In this document: piece after piece, positions 6,137-12,809 of the stretch | Numbering within the stretch: position 1 is the stretch's first letter | Layout of the letters: each line of letters starts with the position of its first letter | Source: Phycisphaerae bacterium | Lineage (GTDB): Bacteria; Planctomycetota; Phycisphaerae; UBA1845; UTPLA1 | Reading direction: 5' to 3' | DNA length: 12,809 nucleotides | NCBI GenBank assembly: GCA_016935885.1 | Contig: JAFGQA010000283.1 | Span: forward strand, 1-12,809 | Notes under the pieces: model-generated | Seen by the model: only the letters and a program-made list of their open reading frames with translations | What the model was told of the DNA's origin: nothing | Database searches by the model: none | Position numbers and translations under genes: made by a program

Positions 6137-9100
6137 ATGCGAAGACCCAAGACATTCATCGTGGCCGTTCTGACGCTGCTGACCGCGTCCGTCCTTGTTG
6201 GCTCCGTGGGTGGGTGCGACGTGTTCGGCGGGAATCTGGCGGCCTTGCCATTCGCAACGACGACCGCGGTGCAACTCTATGACGAACCGAACTACACCGT
6301 TGCGCTGTCCGTCGAAGGCGCTCTGCTGAATCCTTGGCGGGTGCAGAAGGTCAATTGGGTCTTTGGTGACGGCGGGGGATTCGTCGAGGGCGCAGCAGGG
6401 CGGGCGACGATCAAGCACCGTTACGTCGCGACCGGAACCTTCCAGGTGACCGCATTCGTCTTCTCCGCGCAGGGCCTTGTCACCCAAATCAACGGCGCCG
6501 TGACGGTGCTTCCGAACGAGGACGGCTCGGCCGAACCCGATTCCGCGCCGGAGAACCTACCCGACGGCATCAGCGGCCCGAACCCCAGCGACAAGGCCAA
6601 CGATGTGCCGATCAACGTTACACTGACTTGGACCGGCAGCGAGAAGGCAACGAGTTATGACGTCTACCTTGGGACCGTCCAGTCGGATGTCGAGTCCGCC
6701 ACCGGCGGGGATGGCGCCGCCTTCCGTGGCAACCAGACTGAGACCGAGTTTGACCCCAAAGGCCTGGAGCCTGACACGCAGTACTTCTGGCGCGTGGACG
6801 AGCGCAACGACGCCGGTGGGACCAAAGGAAGCGTGTTGACGTTCACGACGGCCGCCGCCCCCGAGAAGGCGGATGACTTCCTGCCTGTCAACGGCCTGAT
6901 GACGGCCCCCGTCGCCCAGATTCTCGAGTGGACCGCCGGCAAAGACGCCGCAAGCCATGATGTTTACTTCGGCACGAGCGAGGCCGAAGTCGCGAGCGCG
7001 ACCACGGGAACGGCAGGCATCTTCCAGGGCAACCAGACCGGCGGATCGTTCGATCCGGCGGACGAGGATGCCTCGATCAGCGGCCAGTTGCTCGCCACGA
7101 CGACCTACTATTGGCGGATCGACGAAGTCGGCCCAGGCGGTACGACCAAGGGCGAGGTGCTTCGGTTTACCACGGCTGCCGCGCCGCCGCAGATGACCGG
7201 CCCGGTACCCGCCGACGGCACAACCGACGTGGACGTCAATCAGAATGTGAGTTGGGGGGCCGCGCCCGGTGTCGAGAGCTTCGATGTGTATTTCGGCACT
7301 GACCGGATCGCCGTCGGCGCTACGACGCGAAGCGGTGCCGAATTCAAGGGTAACCAGCCTTCGAAGGTATTCGACGTTGGCACACTCGTTGGAGAAAGGA
7401 CGTACTACTGGCGGATTGACACGCTCGGCCCCGGCGGCACGACCAGGGGCGATGTCTTCACGTTTACGACCGCCGCGCCCCCGCCGCAGGTGGCCGGACC
7501 GTTCGTGCCGAGCAACAACGAAACCAACGTGCTCGTGGACATCGTGTTGGAGTGGAACGTCGCAGCGGGCGGCACCACCGACAGTTTCGACGTCTACTAT
7601 GGTTCGGATGAGGCGGCGGTCAACAGCGGCCTGGCGTCCGCGTTCCAAGGCAACCAGAGTGCCAGCAACACCGCGTTTGAGCCACCGAACGATCCTGAAC
7701 CGGACAGCGACTACTATTGGCGGATCGATTCGGTCGGTCCCGGCGGCACCACGACGGGAACCGTTCTGAGGTTCCACACAGGTGCCCTGCCAGATAGGGT
7801 GAAGCACCCGATTCCTGCCGACGGCGAGCGTGGCGTCGGGCTCATTGCGGTCTTCCAGTGGTCCGCCGCGCTGCGCGCCAGCTCCTATCGTGTCTATCTT
7901 GGCACGGACCAAGCTGCCGTGCAGGCCGCGGGGGTGGAAGACGTGGAACTCCAGGACTCCGTGGTCGGCACGACGTTCGGGACGGATGAGCTCGAAGGCA
8001 ACACCGAGTACTTCTGGCGCATCGACTCCGTGTCGTCCGGTGGCGAGACGCCGGGCAAGGTCTGGCACTTCACCACCGCGCCCGGCCGGGCGATTAACCC
8101 GACGCCCCTGCACGAGGAGACGGGTGCGGGGCTCCATGTCCACTTGAGCTGGACCGCGGGCGCCGGGGCGGAATCACACGACGTCTATTTCGGGACTGAT
8201 GGCGCTGCGCTCGAATTCATGGGCAACCAGACCGGCACCACGTTTGATCCTGGTGATCTTGACGGCGCGATGACCTACTTCTGGCGGATCGACGAAGTCG
8301 GCAGCGCCGGGGACGGGACGACCACGGGCGACGTGTGGCAGTTCACCACCGCGGCCGGACAGGCGGCCGAGCCGATCTCGCCGGCCGACGGCGAGTTGGG
8401 CGTCCAGCTTGACGCGACGCTGGCTTGGGCTACTGGCACTGGCGCGGCCTCGCACGACGTCTATCTCGGCACCGATGAGAGCGTTGTCGAAATCGCCACG
8501 AAGGCCAGCGGGGAGTTCCGGGGAAATCAGCCGGTTGGCCAAGAGACGTTTACGCCGAATGTGCCGCTGGACGGCAATGTGACCTACTACTGGCGAATCG
8601 ACGAACTCGACGCGGACGACAATGTCACGACGGGCGACGTCTGGCGTTTCACCACCGCGCCCGCCAAGGCCACGTACCCTGATCCGCTGGACGACCAGAC
8701 CGGCGTCGCGATCGACGTCGTGTTGAGTTGGACGGCGGGCGGTGGGGCCGTCTCGCATGACGTGTACTTGGGCACGGACGAAGCCGCGGTCCAAGCCGCC
8801 ACGACAGACAGCGACGAGTTCCAGGAGAACCAAACCGAAACGACATACACCCCGGTAGACCTTGATGGCGCCGCTACGTACTACTGGCGCGTAGACGAGG
8901 TCGGCGAGAATGGAACCACGGCGGGCAACGTGTGGCAATTCACCACAGGCGCCGGCCAAGCGGCGGCGCCAATCGAGCCGGAAGATGGCGAGACCGGCGT
9001 TGAACTCGAACCGACCTTGACGTGGAACGCCGGTGTCGGCGCGGTGTCACACGACGTCTACCTCGGTACGGGCGAGACCGTGGTCGAAGGCGCGACGCGG

Positions 9101-11053
9101 GCTGATCCGGAGTTCCAGGTTAATCAGGTCGGCACGTCGTTCACGCCGTTCGAGCCCTTGGACGGTGATACCACGTACTACTGGCGGATCGACGAACTCG
9201 ACGGCGATGACAACGTCACAAAGGGCGGCGTCTGGCAGTTCCGCACCGGTACAGGTGCGGCCTCCGATCCCATGCCGGAACACGAGGAGACCGGCGTTGA
9301 CGTGAATACTCAGTTGGACTGGACCGCCGGCTCGGGCGCGACCAGCCACCACGTCTTTTTCGGTACCGATGAGGCTGCCGTCGAGGCCGCGACGACCGCG
9401 AGCGACGAGTATCGCGGCAAGCAGACCGAGACAACGTTCACGCCCGAAGACACACTCGACGGGTTCACCACCTACTACTGGCGGATCGACGAGGTCGGCC
9501 CTGGCGGAACCACCACGGGCGAGGTCTGGTCGTTTACGACCGGCGTCGGGCAGGCGACCGATCCGCATCCACGGGATGGCGAGGTCGGCATCGATGTCAA
9601 CGCGGACTTGACGTGGACGGCCGGCATAGGCGCGGTCTCGCACGACGTGTACATCGGCACCGAGGAGGCCGTCGTGGCGCAGGCGACGCGGGCCAGTGAC
9701 GAGTTCTATGGAAACCGGTTGGACACGATCTTCGATCCTCCTATGTTCCTCTCGCCGAGTAAGTTGTACTACTGGCGAATCGACGAACTCGACGCGGACG
9801 ACGAGGTCACCAAGGGTGAAGTCTGGGTGTTCCGCACAAGGGTGGGCCAGGCCTCCGACCCGATCCCGGCTGACGAGGAGACCGGAGTCGATATTGACGC
9901 CGAGTTGAGCTGGACAGCCTCCTTGGGCACCATCGGCCACGCGGTTTATCTCGGGACGGACGCCACCGATGTGGAGAATGCCACGGAGGCAAGTGACGAG
10001 TTTCAGGGAATGCAGGCTGAGACGACGTTCGTGCCGGACAGCCTCGAGGGCGGAACGACCTACTACTGGCGGATAGACGAGATCGGCCCCGCCAGCACCG
10101 CCAAGGGTGACGTCTGGTCGTTTGCGACCGGCGCGGGCCAGGCGGCCGATCCGGACCCGGCGGATGGCTCGACTGGGGCCAGCCTCAATCCGCAGTTGAG
10201 CTGGACGGCCGGGGCCAGCGCTGCGAGCCACGACGTGTACTTCGGAACGACCGCGGCGTCCGTCGAGAGCGCGACGCGTGCCAGCGACGAGTTCCAGGGC
10301 AACCAGGCGAACACGACGTACGAGCCTGGTCCGCTCGACGGCGTGAAGTTCTATTACTGGCGCATCGACGAGCTCGACGGCGATGACAACGTCACAAAGG
10401 GGAATGTCTGGCGATTCAAGACCACCACGAAGCCTGGTAAGGCGACGAATCCGAGCCCGAGTGACGGTGCCACCGGCGTGTCCCTCGAAACGTTGCTGGA
10501 GTGGACGGCCGGCTCGGGCGCCGTCAGCCACGACGTGTACTTCGGGAAGAACGCCCTCGCTGTGGCCACGGCGACGCCGGACGATCCACAGGGTGTCTAC
10601 CAGGGCAATCAGGCCTCGACGATATTCGCGGCGGCCTCCTTGATCGCGGGCCAGGAGAACACGACCTTCTACTGGCGAGTGAATGAGGTTGACAGCAACG
10701 GCAACAAATCCACTGGCAATCTGTGGAGATTCACCACGGAGGCACTGTCGCCGCCTGGTCAAGCCAGCGGACCGAGTCCGCACAATGGGGCTACGGATGT
10801 TGCCCTGACTGTCACCCTCCACTGGAACGCGGCGTCGGGCGCCACTGAATACATCGTGTACTTCGGCCAAGATGAAGCCCTGGTCACCGCCGGCGACGAC
10901 TCCGTAAACCAAGGTTCCCAGTCGAACACGTCGTTTCTGCCTGGCAGCCTGCTGTACAACACAACGTACTACTGGCGGATCGACACCAGAAACGACAACG
11001 GGACGACGCCCGGTATCGTGTGGCGGTTCACCACGATCGAGGAGAGTCCATAG
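6137..11053 (+). CDS. Giant surface lipoprotein: PKD-like domain plus 15 FN3-like repeats
   Basis: The 1638-residue product starts with MRRPKTF, a hydrophobic core and a lipobox VGGC with Cys27, the only cysteine I see, so it is probably lipidated. Asp follows the cysteine. Residues about 45-126 look like a PKD domain (WVFGDGG at 74-80, then HRYVATGTFQVTAFV). From about residue 147 to the end run 15 FN3-like repeats, each with SHDVYFGT, a GNQT-like turn, TYYWRIDE and VWxFTT; the conserved phenylalanine codons fall 273-324 nt apart. The protein ends seven residues after the last FTT, with no catalytic, anchor or sorting domain. It is acidic and rich in Thr and Asp. Such repeats usually serve as extracellular spacers or adhesion modules. 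The start at 6137 has a good Shine-Dalgarno. It stands alone between a terminator and a convergent gene. Binding partner unknown. Confidence 0.85.
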   Translation: MRRPKTFIVAVLTLLTASVLVGSVGGCDVFGGNLAALPFATTTAVQLYDEPNYTVALSVEGALLNPWRVQKVNWVFGDGGGFVEGAAGRATIKHRYVATGTFQVTAFVFSAQGLVTQINGAVTVLPNEDGSAEPDSAPENLPDGISGPNPSDKANDVPINVTLTWTGSEKATSYDVYLGTVQSDVESATGGDGAAFRGNQTETEFDPKGLEPDTQYFWRVDERNDAGGTKGSVLTFTTAAAPEKADDFLPVNGLMTAPVAQILEWTAGKDAASHDVYFGTSEAEVASATTGTAGIFQGNQTGGSFDPADEDASISGQLLATTTYYWRIDEVGPGGTTKGEVLRFTTAAAPPQMTGPVPADGTTDVDVNQNVSWGAAPGVESFDVYFGTDRIAVGATTRSGAEFKGNQPSKVFDVGTLVGERTYYWRIDTLGPGGTTRGDVFTFTTAAPPPQVAGPFVPSNNETNVLVDIVLEWNVAAGGTTDSFDVYYGSDEAAVNSGLASAFQGNQSASNTAFEPPNDPEPDSDYYWRIDSVGPGGTTTGTVLRFHTGALPDRVKHPIPADGERGVGLIAVFQWSAALRASSYRVYLGTDQAAVQAAGVEDVELQDSVVGTTFGTDELEGNTEYFWRIDSVSSGGETPGKVWHFTTAPGRAINPTPLHEETGAGLHVHLSWTAGAGAESHDVYFGTDGAALEFMGNQTGTTFDPGDLDGAMTYFWRIDEVGSAGDGTTTGDVWQFTTAAGQAAEPISPADGELGVQLDATLAWATGTGAASHDVYLGTDESVVEIATKASGEFRGNQPVGQETFTPNVPLDGNVTYYWRIDELDADDNVTTGDVWRFTTAPAKATYPDPLDDQTGVAIDVVLSWTAGGGAVSHDVYLGTDEAAVQAATTDSDEFQENQTETTYTPVDLDGAATYYWRVDEVGENGTTAGNVWQFTTGAGQAAAPIEPEDGETGVELEPTLTWNAGVGAVSHDVYLGTGETVVEGATRADPEFQVNQVGTSFTPFEPLDGDTTYYWRIDELDGDDNVTKGGVWQFRTGTGAASDPMPEHEETGVDVNTQLDWTAGSGATSHHVFFGTDEAAVEAATTASDEYRGKQTETTFTPEDTLDGFTTYYWRIDEVGPGGTTTGEVWSFTTGVGQATDPHPRDGEVGIDVNADLTWTAGIGAVSHDVYIGTEEAVVAQATRASDEFYGNRLDTIFDPPMFLSPSKLYYWRIDELDADDEVTKGEVWVFRTRVGQASDPIPADEETGVDIDAELSWTASLGTIGHAVYLGTDATDVENATEASDEFQGMQAETTFVPDSLEGGTTYYWRIDEIGPASTAKGDVWSFATGAGQAADPDPADGSTGASLNPQLSWTAGASAASHDVYFGTTAASVESATRASDEFQGNQANTTYEPGPLDGVKFYYWRIDELDGDDNVTKGNVWRFKTTTKPGKATNPSPSDGATGVSLETLLEWTAGSGAVSHDVYFGKNALAVATATPDDPQGVYQGNQASTIFAAASLIAGQENTTFYWRVNEVDSNGNKSTGNLWRFTTEALSPPGQASGPSPHNGATDVALTVTLHWNAASGATEYIVYFGQDEALVTAGDDSVNQGSQSNTSFLPGSLLYNTTYYWRIDTRNDNGTTPGIVWRFTTIEESP
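6575..11043 (+). repeat. Array of 15 FN3-like coding repeats
   Basis: The conserved F-x-T codons closing each repeat begin at 6842, 7166, 7463, 7772, 8069, 8342, 8648, 8939, 9239, 9533, 9830, 10121, 10415, 10730 and 11027. Most spacings are 291-309 nt; repeat 6 is shortest (273), lacking part of the strand before the GNQ turn. Repeats 1-5 and 14-15 are more divergent than 6-13. Confidence 0.85.
8078..10423 (+). repeat. Higher-order tandem duplication: two four-domain blocks of about 1.17 kb
   Basis: Block A (8078-9247, repeats 6-9) and block B (9248-10423, repeats 10-13) align domain by domain. Repeats 7 and 11 share an exact 36-nt run (8585-8620 and 9767-9802). Repeats 9 and 13 share 29 nt (9197-9225 and 10373-10401). 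Repeats 6 and 10 share HEETG encoded by the same bases 1170 nt apart. Within each block, domains alternate between an E(V/I)G type and an ELD(A/G)DD type. Confidence 0.75.
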
Positions 11054-11180
11054 TCGCGGGCGGCCATGCGAGCACGCTGACTTTCACGGCTCACACACGG
11101 CTCCGCTACGTGAGAGCATGATGTCCGCCATCCTGCAAGCAGTGGCGTCAACGGGTTGGGCCCCATCTGCCGAAGCCGCA

Positions 11181-11199
11181 CGTTGCTCACAGGGCAACG
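11181..11199. terminator. Stem-loop between convergent genes, possible bidirectional terminator
   Basis: CGTTGC (11181-11186) pairs perfectly with GCAACG (11194-11199) around a 7-nt loop. A wider inverted repeat, GTGGCGT (11142-11148) with ACGCCAC (11197-11203), overlaps it. It lies 10 bp past the stop of the minus-strand gene. No T-run is present on either strand, so intrinsic termination is uncertain. Confidence 0.3.
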
Positions 11200-11208
11200 C
11201 CACACGTG

Positions 11209-11877
11209 CTAGCGGCGGCGGCGGATCATGACCAAGCCGGCGAGGCCGAGCAGCGTAATCGTAGCCGGCTCGGGGATATCGCACGCTATCACCCAGCCGC
11301 CTTGGGATAAGGGTAGAGCGGCATCCCTGACGGGGTTGTCGCCAAACTGGACCATCACTTCCGGGTTCGCGCCGACCCAACCGCCAAGACCGGTCTTCTC
11401 TGTGAGGATGGCGCCGCAGCAGTCCGGCGTGCACTCCAGCGTGAAGCGGCAGAGCCTGTAGCCGTTGGGGTAATAGGGGTTTTCATCCGACGGTGGCGCA
11501 TGACTCCAAGTAGAGCCGCCCGCATTCGTGATGAAGCCAGGCCCCAAGGTGATGCCCCAGTTCACTGTTTCGAACGGGTAGTAGTAGGGCGGACACTTGC
11601 CCCGGTGGATCCACAGGTCGTAGTCGAAGTTGGAAATGAGCGGACAGCCCGGCATGTCGCTGGTGAGGTCAGAGGCCCATCCATACAGGGCCTCGTCGCT
11701 GTAGAGCCACATCGAGACCTCATAGATCCCAGGGCAGGGCAGATTGAGCAACTGGCCCTTGCCGCCGTAACTCGCCACGCCATCGGTGGCCTCCCACCAA
11801 ACATAGTTGTGCGCGCTTGCGGTCGACGTGAACACGGCCACCGCCGCAATCGCCAATATGACCATTGCCGTTTTCAT
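11209..11877 (-). CDS. PEP-CTERM sorting domain protein, secreted, function unknown
   Basis: The 222-residue product has a Sec signal peptide (hydrophobic 4-18, likely cut after A22 in TSTASA/HN). At the C-terminus (199-222) it has CDIPEPATI (PEP at 202-204), a hydrophobic segment and five residues dominated by arginine (RRRR end). This is the exosortase recognition signal, so the mature protein should be exported and processed at the surface. The middle carries aromatic-rich stretches (YVWWEA, CPPYYYPF) and several cysteines, including the ECTPDCC cluster (149-154) that may form disulfides. No catalytic domain is recognised. The ATG at 11877 has an AAAGGAGAAG Shine-Dalgarno and a TATAAT box 87 bp upstream. 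It is convergent with the giant lipoprotein gene. No exosortase gene lies in the window, so it must be elsewhere. Confidence 0.85.
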   Translation of the reverse strand: MKTAMVILAIAAVAVFTSTASAHNYVWWEATDGVASYGGKGQLLNLPCPGIYEVSMWLYSDEALYGWASDLTSDMPGCPLISNFDYDLWIHRGKCPPYYYPFETVNWGITLGPGFITNAGGSTWSHAPPSDENPYYPNGYRLCRFTLECTPDCCGAILTEKTGLGGWVGANPEVMVQFGDNPVRDAALPLSQGGWVIACDIPEPATITLLGLAGLVMIRRRR

Positions 11878-11963
11878 GTTCTTCTCCTTTGATCGAGAGC
11901 GCCCAAGACGGGTCGGGGCCCGATCCGTGCCTGAACCTATGGTAAGGAAAGCCAGAACTAGAC

Positions 11964-11969
11964 ATTATA
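11964..11969 (-). promoter_or_regulatory. Perfect -10 box (TATAAT) upstream of the PEP-CTERM gene
   Basis: On the minus strand the sequence reads TATAAT, 87 bp before the ATG at 11877, giving an approximately 80-nt leader. No good -35 box is seen at 16-18 bp spacing. In GC-rich surroundings an exact TATAAT is unlikely by chance, but the missing -35 keeps this tentative. Confidence 0.45.
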
Positions 11970-12054
11970 GGCAAGTCTGCGTACCGGAAGGCGAGGGCGA
12001 CCCGGCTGATCTCGTGCGAAGGCGTCCGTGACACTTCTGGCGGCATTCGATTCT

Positions 12055-12145
12055 GGGTGCCACGGGTGGCTTGCCCGCCCGTGCGGTCTCTCTCAAGTGG
12101 GCGCGCGCGGCATTCACACTGGCAGGCAAGCTGCCAGTGGCACCC
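12055..12145. repeat. Palindromic repeat element with 9-bp terminal inverted repeats
   Basis: GGGTGCCAC (12055-12063) and GTGGCACCC (12137-12145) are perfect inverted repeats at the ends. Inside are two hairpins: CACGGGTGG (12061-12069) against the CCGCCCGTG arm ending at 12083, with one G-T wobble, and CACTGGCAG (12117-12125) against CTGCCAGTG (12131-12139), a perfect 9-bp stem with a 5-nt loop. Size (91 bp), two-hairpin layout and GTGGCAC ends match the copy inside the kinase gene at 1603-1690. Confidence 0.7.
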
Positions 12146-12283
12146 GCCCAAACTGTCATGGACCCGCTTCGCCTCGGCCACACGGTCGCTCATACGCTAA
12201 GTACAGGACGGCTGGCGCAAGTGCTTGGACTTGTTGGAGGTTGATTCCGCTGTCATATCCCTGCATCCGCCGGACCGGCCGAG

Positions 12284-12502
12284 GTGATCTTCTTTCAGCC
12301 TGTGGGCCGTGAACGGATTCTCACGCCAGCCAGGTCGACCCTCAGCGGCGCGGGCAAGGACTTGACTGCCGTCATCGACCGCTTCACGATCACGGCCGGC
12401 CGTGGCGGCGGCAACGCGCCTCACGCAAGTTTCATCAGCATCCACGCCGGGGCGGAGCCATCGAACAACCGGCCGCCGACACGCCTGGGAGGCGGGGCTT
12501 GA
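12284..12502 (+). pseudogene. Possible remnant of a beta-helix repeat surface protein
   Basis: This frame reads from a GTG at 12284 (open from 12245) to TGA at 12500-12502 with GC-rich third positions. Residues 21-40 (12344-12403) include TAVIDRFTITAG, close to the 'T.VIDGFTITGG' rung of right-handed beta-helix repeat proteins common in planctomycetes. Neither a signal peptide nor further rungs are present, and no Shine-Dalgarno precedes the GTG. I infer a decayed fragment; chance resemblance is possible. Confidence 0.3.
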
Positions 12503-12550
12503 TAGCGTATATAGACGATTGCACGGGGCCTTTGCGATGTGGTAGGATGG

Positions 12551-12640
12551 TATTGACTTGCCGGACCGGACCGGCTCGCGGGACAGGACCGGTTCGCTGG
12601 ATGGCATTGGTTTGCTGGACCGCGTGGGCTCGCGGTGCCG
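12551..12640. repeat. Degenerate 18-bp minisatellite, five units
   Basis: Units lie at 12551, 12569, 12587, 12605 and 12623, each 18 bp, with a consensus close to gaccggctcgctggaccg. Conservation is strongest at the central ggctcgc/ggttcgc core. The period is a multiple of three, so any frame through it gives six-residue peptide repeats and few stops. No supported gene contains it. Confidence 0.6.
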
Positions 12641-12809
12641 TCGGGGCAATCGGCGCGTGGTTGGACATGAACCATCTTTGCGGAGGTACGCCACTGAGAT
12701 AGAAACGCAGGCGCTCGAAGGTTAGCGTCAAAAAACAATCGTGGTTTCGGCCGTCGTCTTGCACTGAAAACTACCAATTCTCAGCAACAAAGACGCGTGA
12801 CCGGTGCCG

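Larger units (their letters stand above)
11878..12809. other. Gene-poor region upstream of the PEP-CTERM gene
   Basis: Apart from the -10 box, palindromic element, possible beta-helix remnant and minisatellite listed separately, I see no supported gene. Several overlapping open frames exist on both strands but none has a recognised domain or clear ribosome-binding site. The last 150 bp are less GC-rich, with an A-run near 12730, and may lead into a gene beyond the window. Confidence 0.5.

Noticed and set aside
6557..8143. Minus-strand open frame of 528 codons
   Set aside because: Same cause: antisense shadow of the lipoprotein gene, no recognisable domain.
9047..10912. Minus-strand open frame of 621 codons
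   Set aside because: It is the antisense of the FN3-like repeats; high GC and repetition keep it open. The plus-strand product has clear domains and a signal peptide.
12551..12640. CRISPR array
   Set aside because: Units are 18 bp, directly abutting and degenerate, with no spacers and no cas genes.
12197..12777. Overlapping minus-strand frames as a Pro/Arg-rich protein
   Set aside because: All three frames are open through the minisatellite, none has a domain or ribosome-binding site, and the composition shifts where the repeat ends.

Overview
The window looks like chromosomal DNA from a high-GC planctomycete or a close relative. Four things point there: a PEP-CTERM surface protein, a giant lipoprotein built from the 'YYWRIDE...W.FTT' FN3-like repeat common in that phylum, in-frame palindromic repeat DNA that reads as 'GETPVPQ', and lipopolysaccharide (LPS) assembly genes with GTG and TTG starts. 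This placement rests on sequence style, not on a database search.

Region 1 (1-5700) is a tight plus-strand operon for envelope lipid and glycolipid assembly. It holds a WaaP/InaA-type LPS core kinase (240-1040), a second protein carrying two more WaaP-type kinase domains in tandem (1040-2956), a WaaG-like GT4 glycosyltransferase (2953-4131), a NodB-fold polysaccharide deacetylase homologue whose metal-binding histidines appear replaced (4152-4964), and the acyl-phosphate:glycerol-3-phosphate acyltransferase PlsY (4971-5645). The first three genes overlap at start/stop codons, the last two are separated by 20 and 6 bp, and a hairpin followed by T4 lies just after plsY. The likely shared theme is building and phosphorylating the LPS core together with supplying phospholipid precursor. 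A palindromic repeat is inserted in frame inside the first kinase domain of the fused gene.

Region 2 (5646-6136) has no convincing gene. It holds the operon terminator, a small palindrome, a weak candidate promoter and two stem-loops in the probable leader of the next gene.

Region 3 (6137-11053) is one very large gene for a predicted lipoprotein: a signal peptide with a lipobox, a PKD-like domain, then 15 FN3-like repeats of about 98 residues and no enzymatic domain. Repeats 6-9 and 10-13 form a duplicated four-domain block of about 1.17 kb.

Region 4 (11054-12809) holds a convergent PEP-CTERM protein gene (minus strand, 11209-11877) with a clear Shine-Dalgarno and a TATAAT box. The rest is mostly non-coding: a second palindromic element with 9-bp terminal inverted repeats, a possible remnant of a beta-helix repeat protein, and an 18-bp minisatellite. 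No tRNA, rRNA, CRISPR array, transposase or phage gene was recognised.
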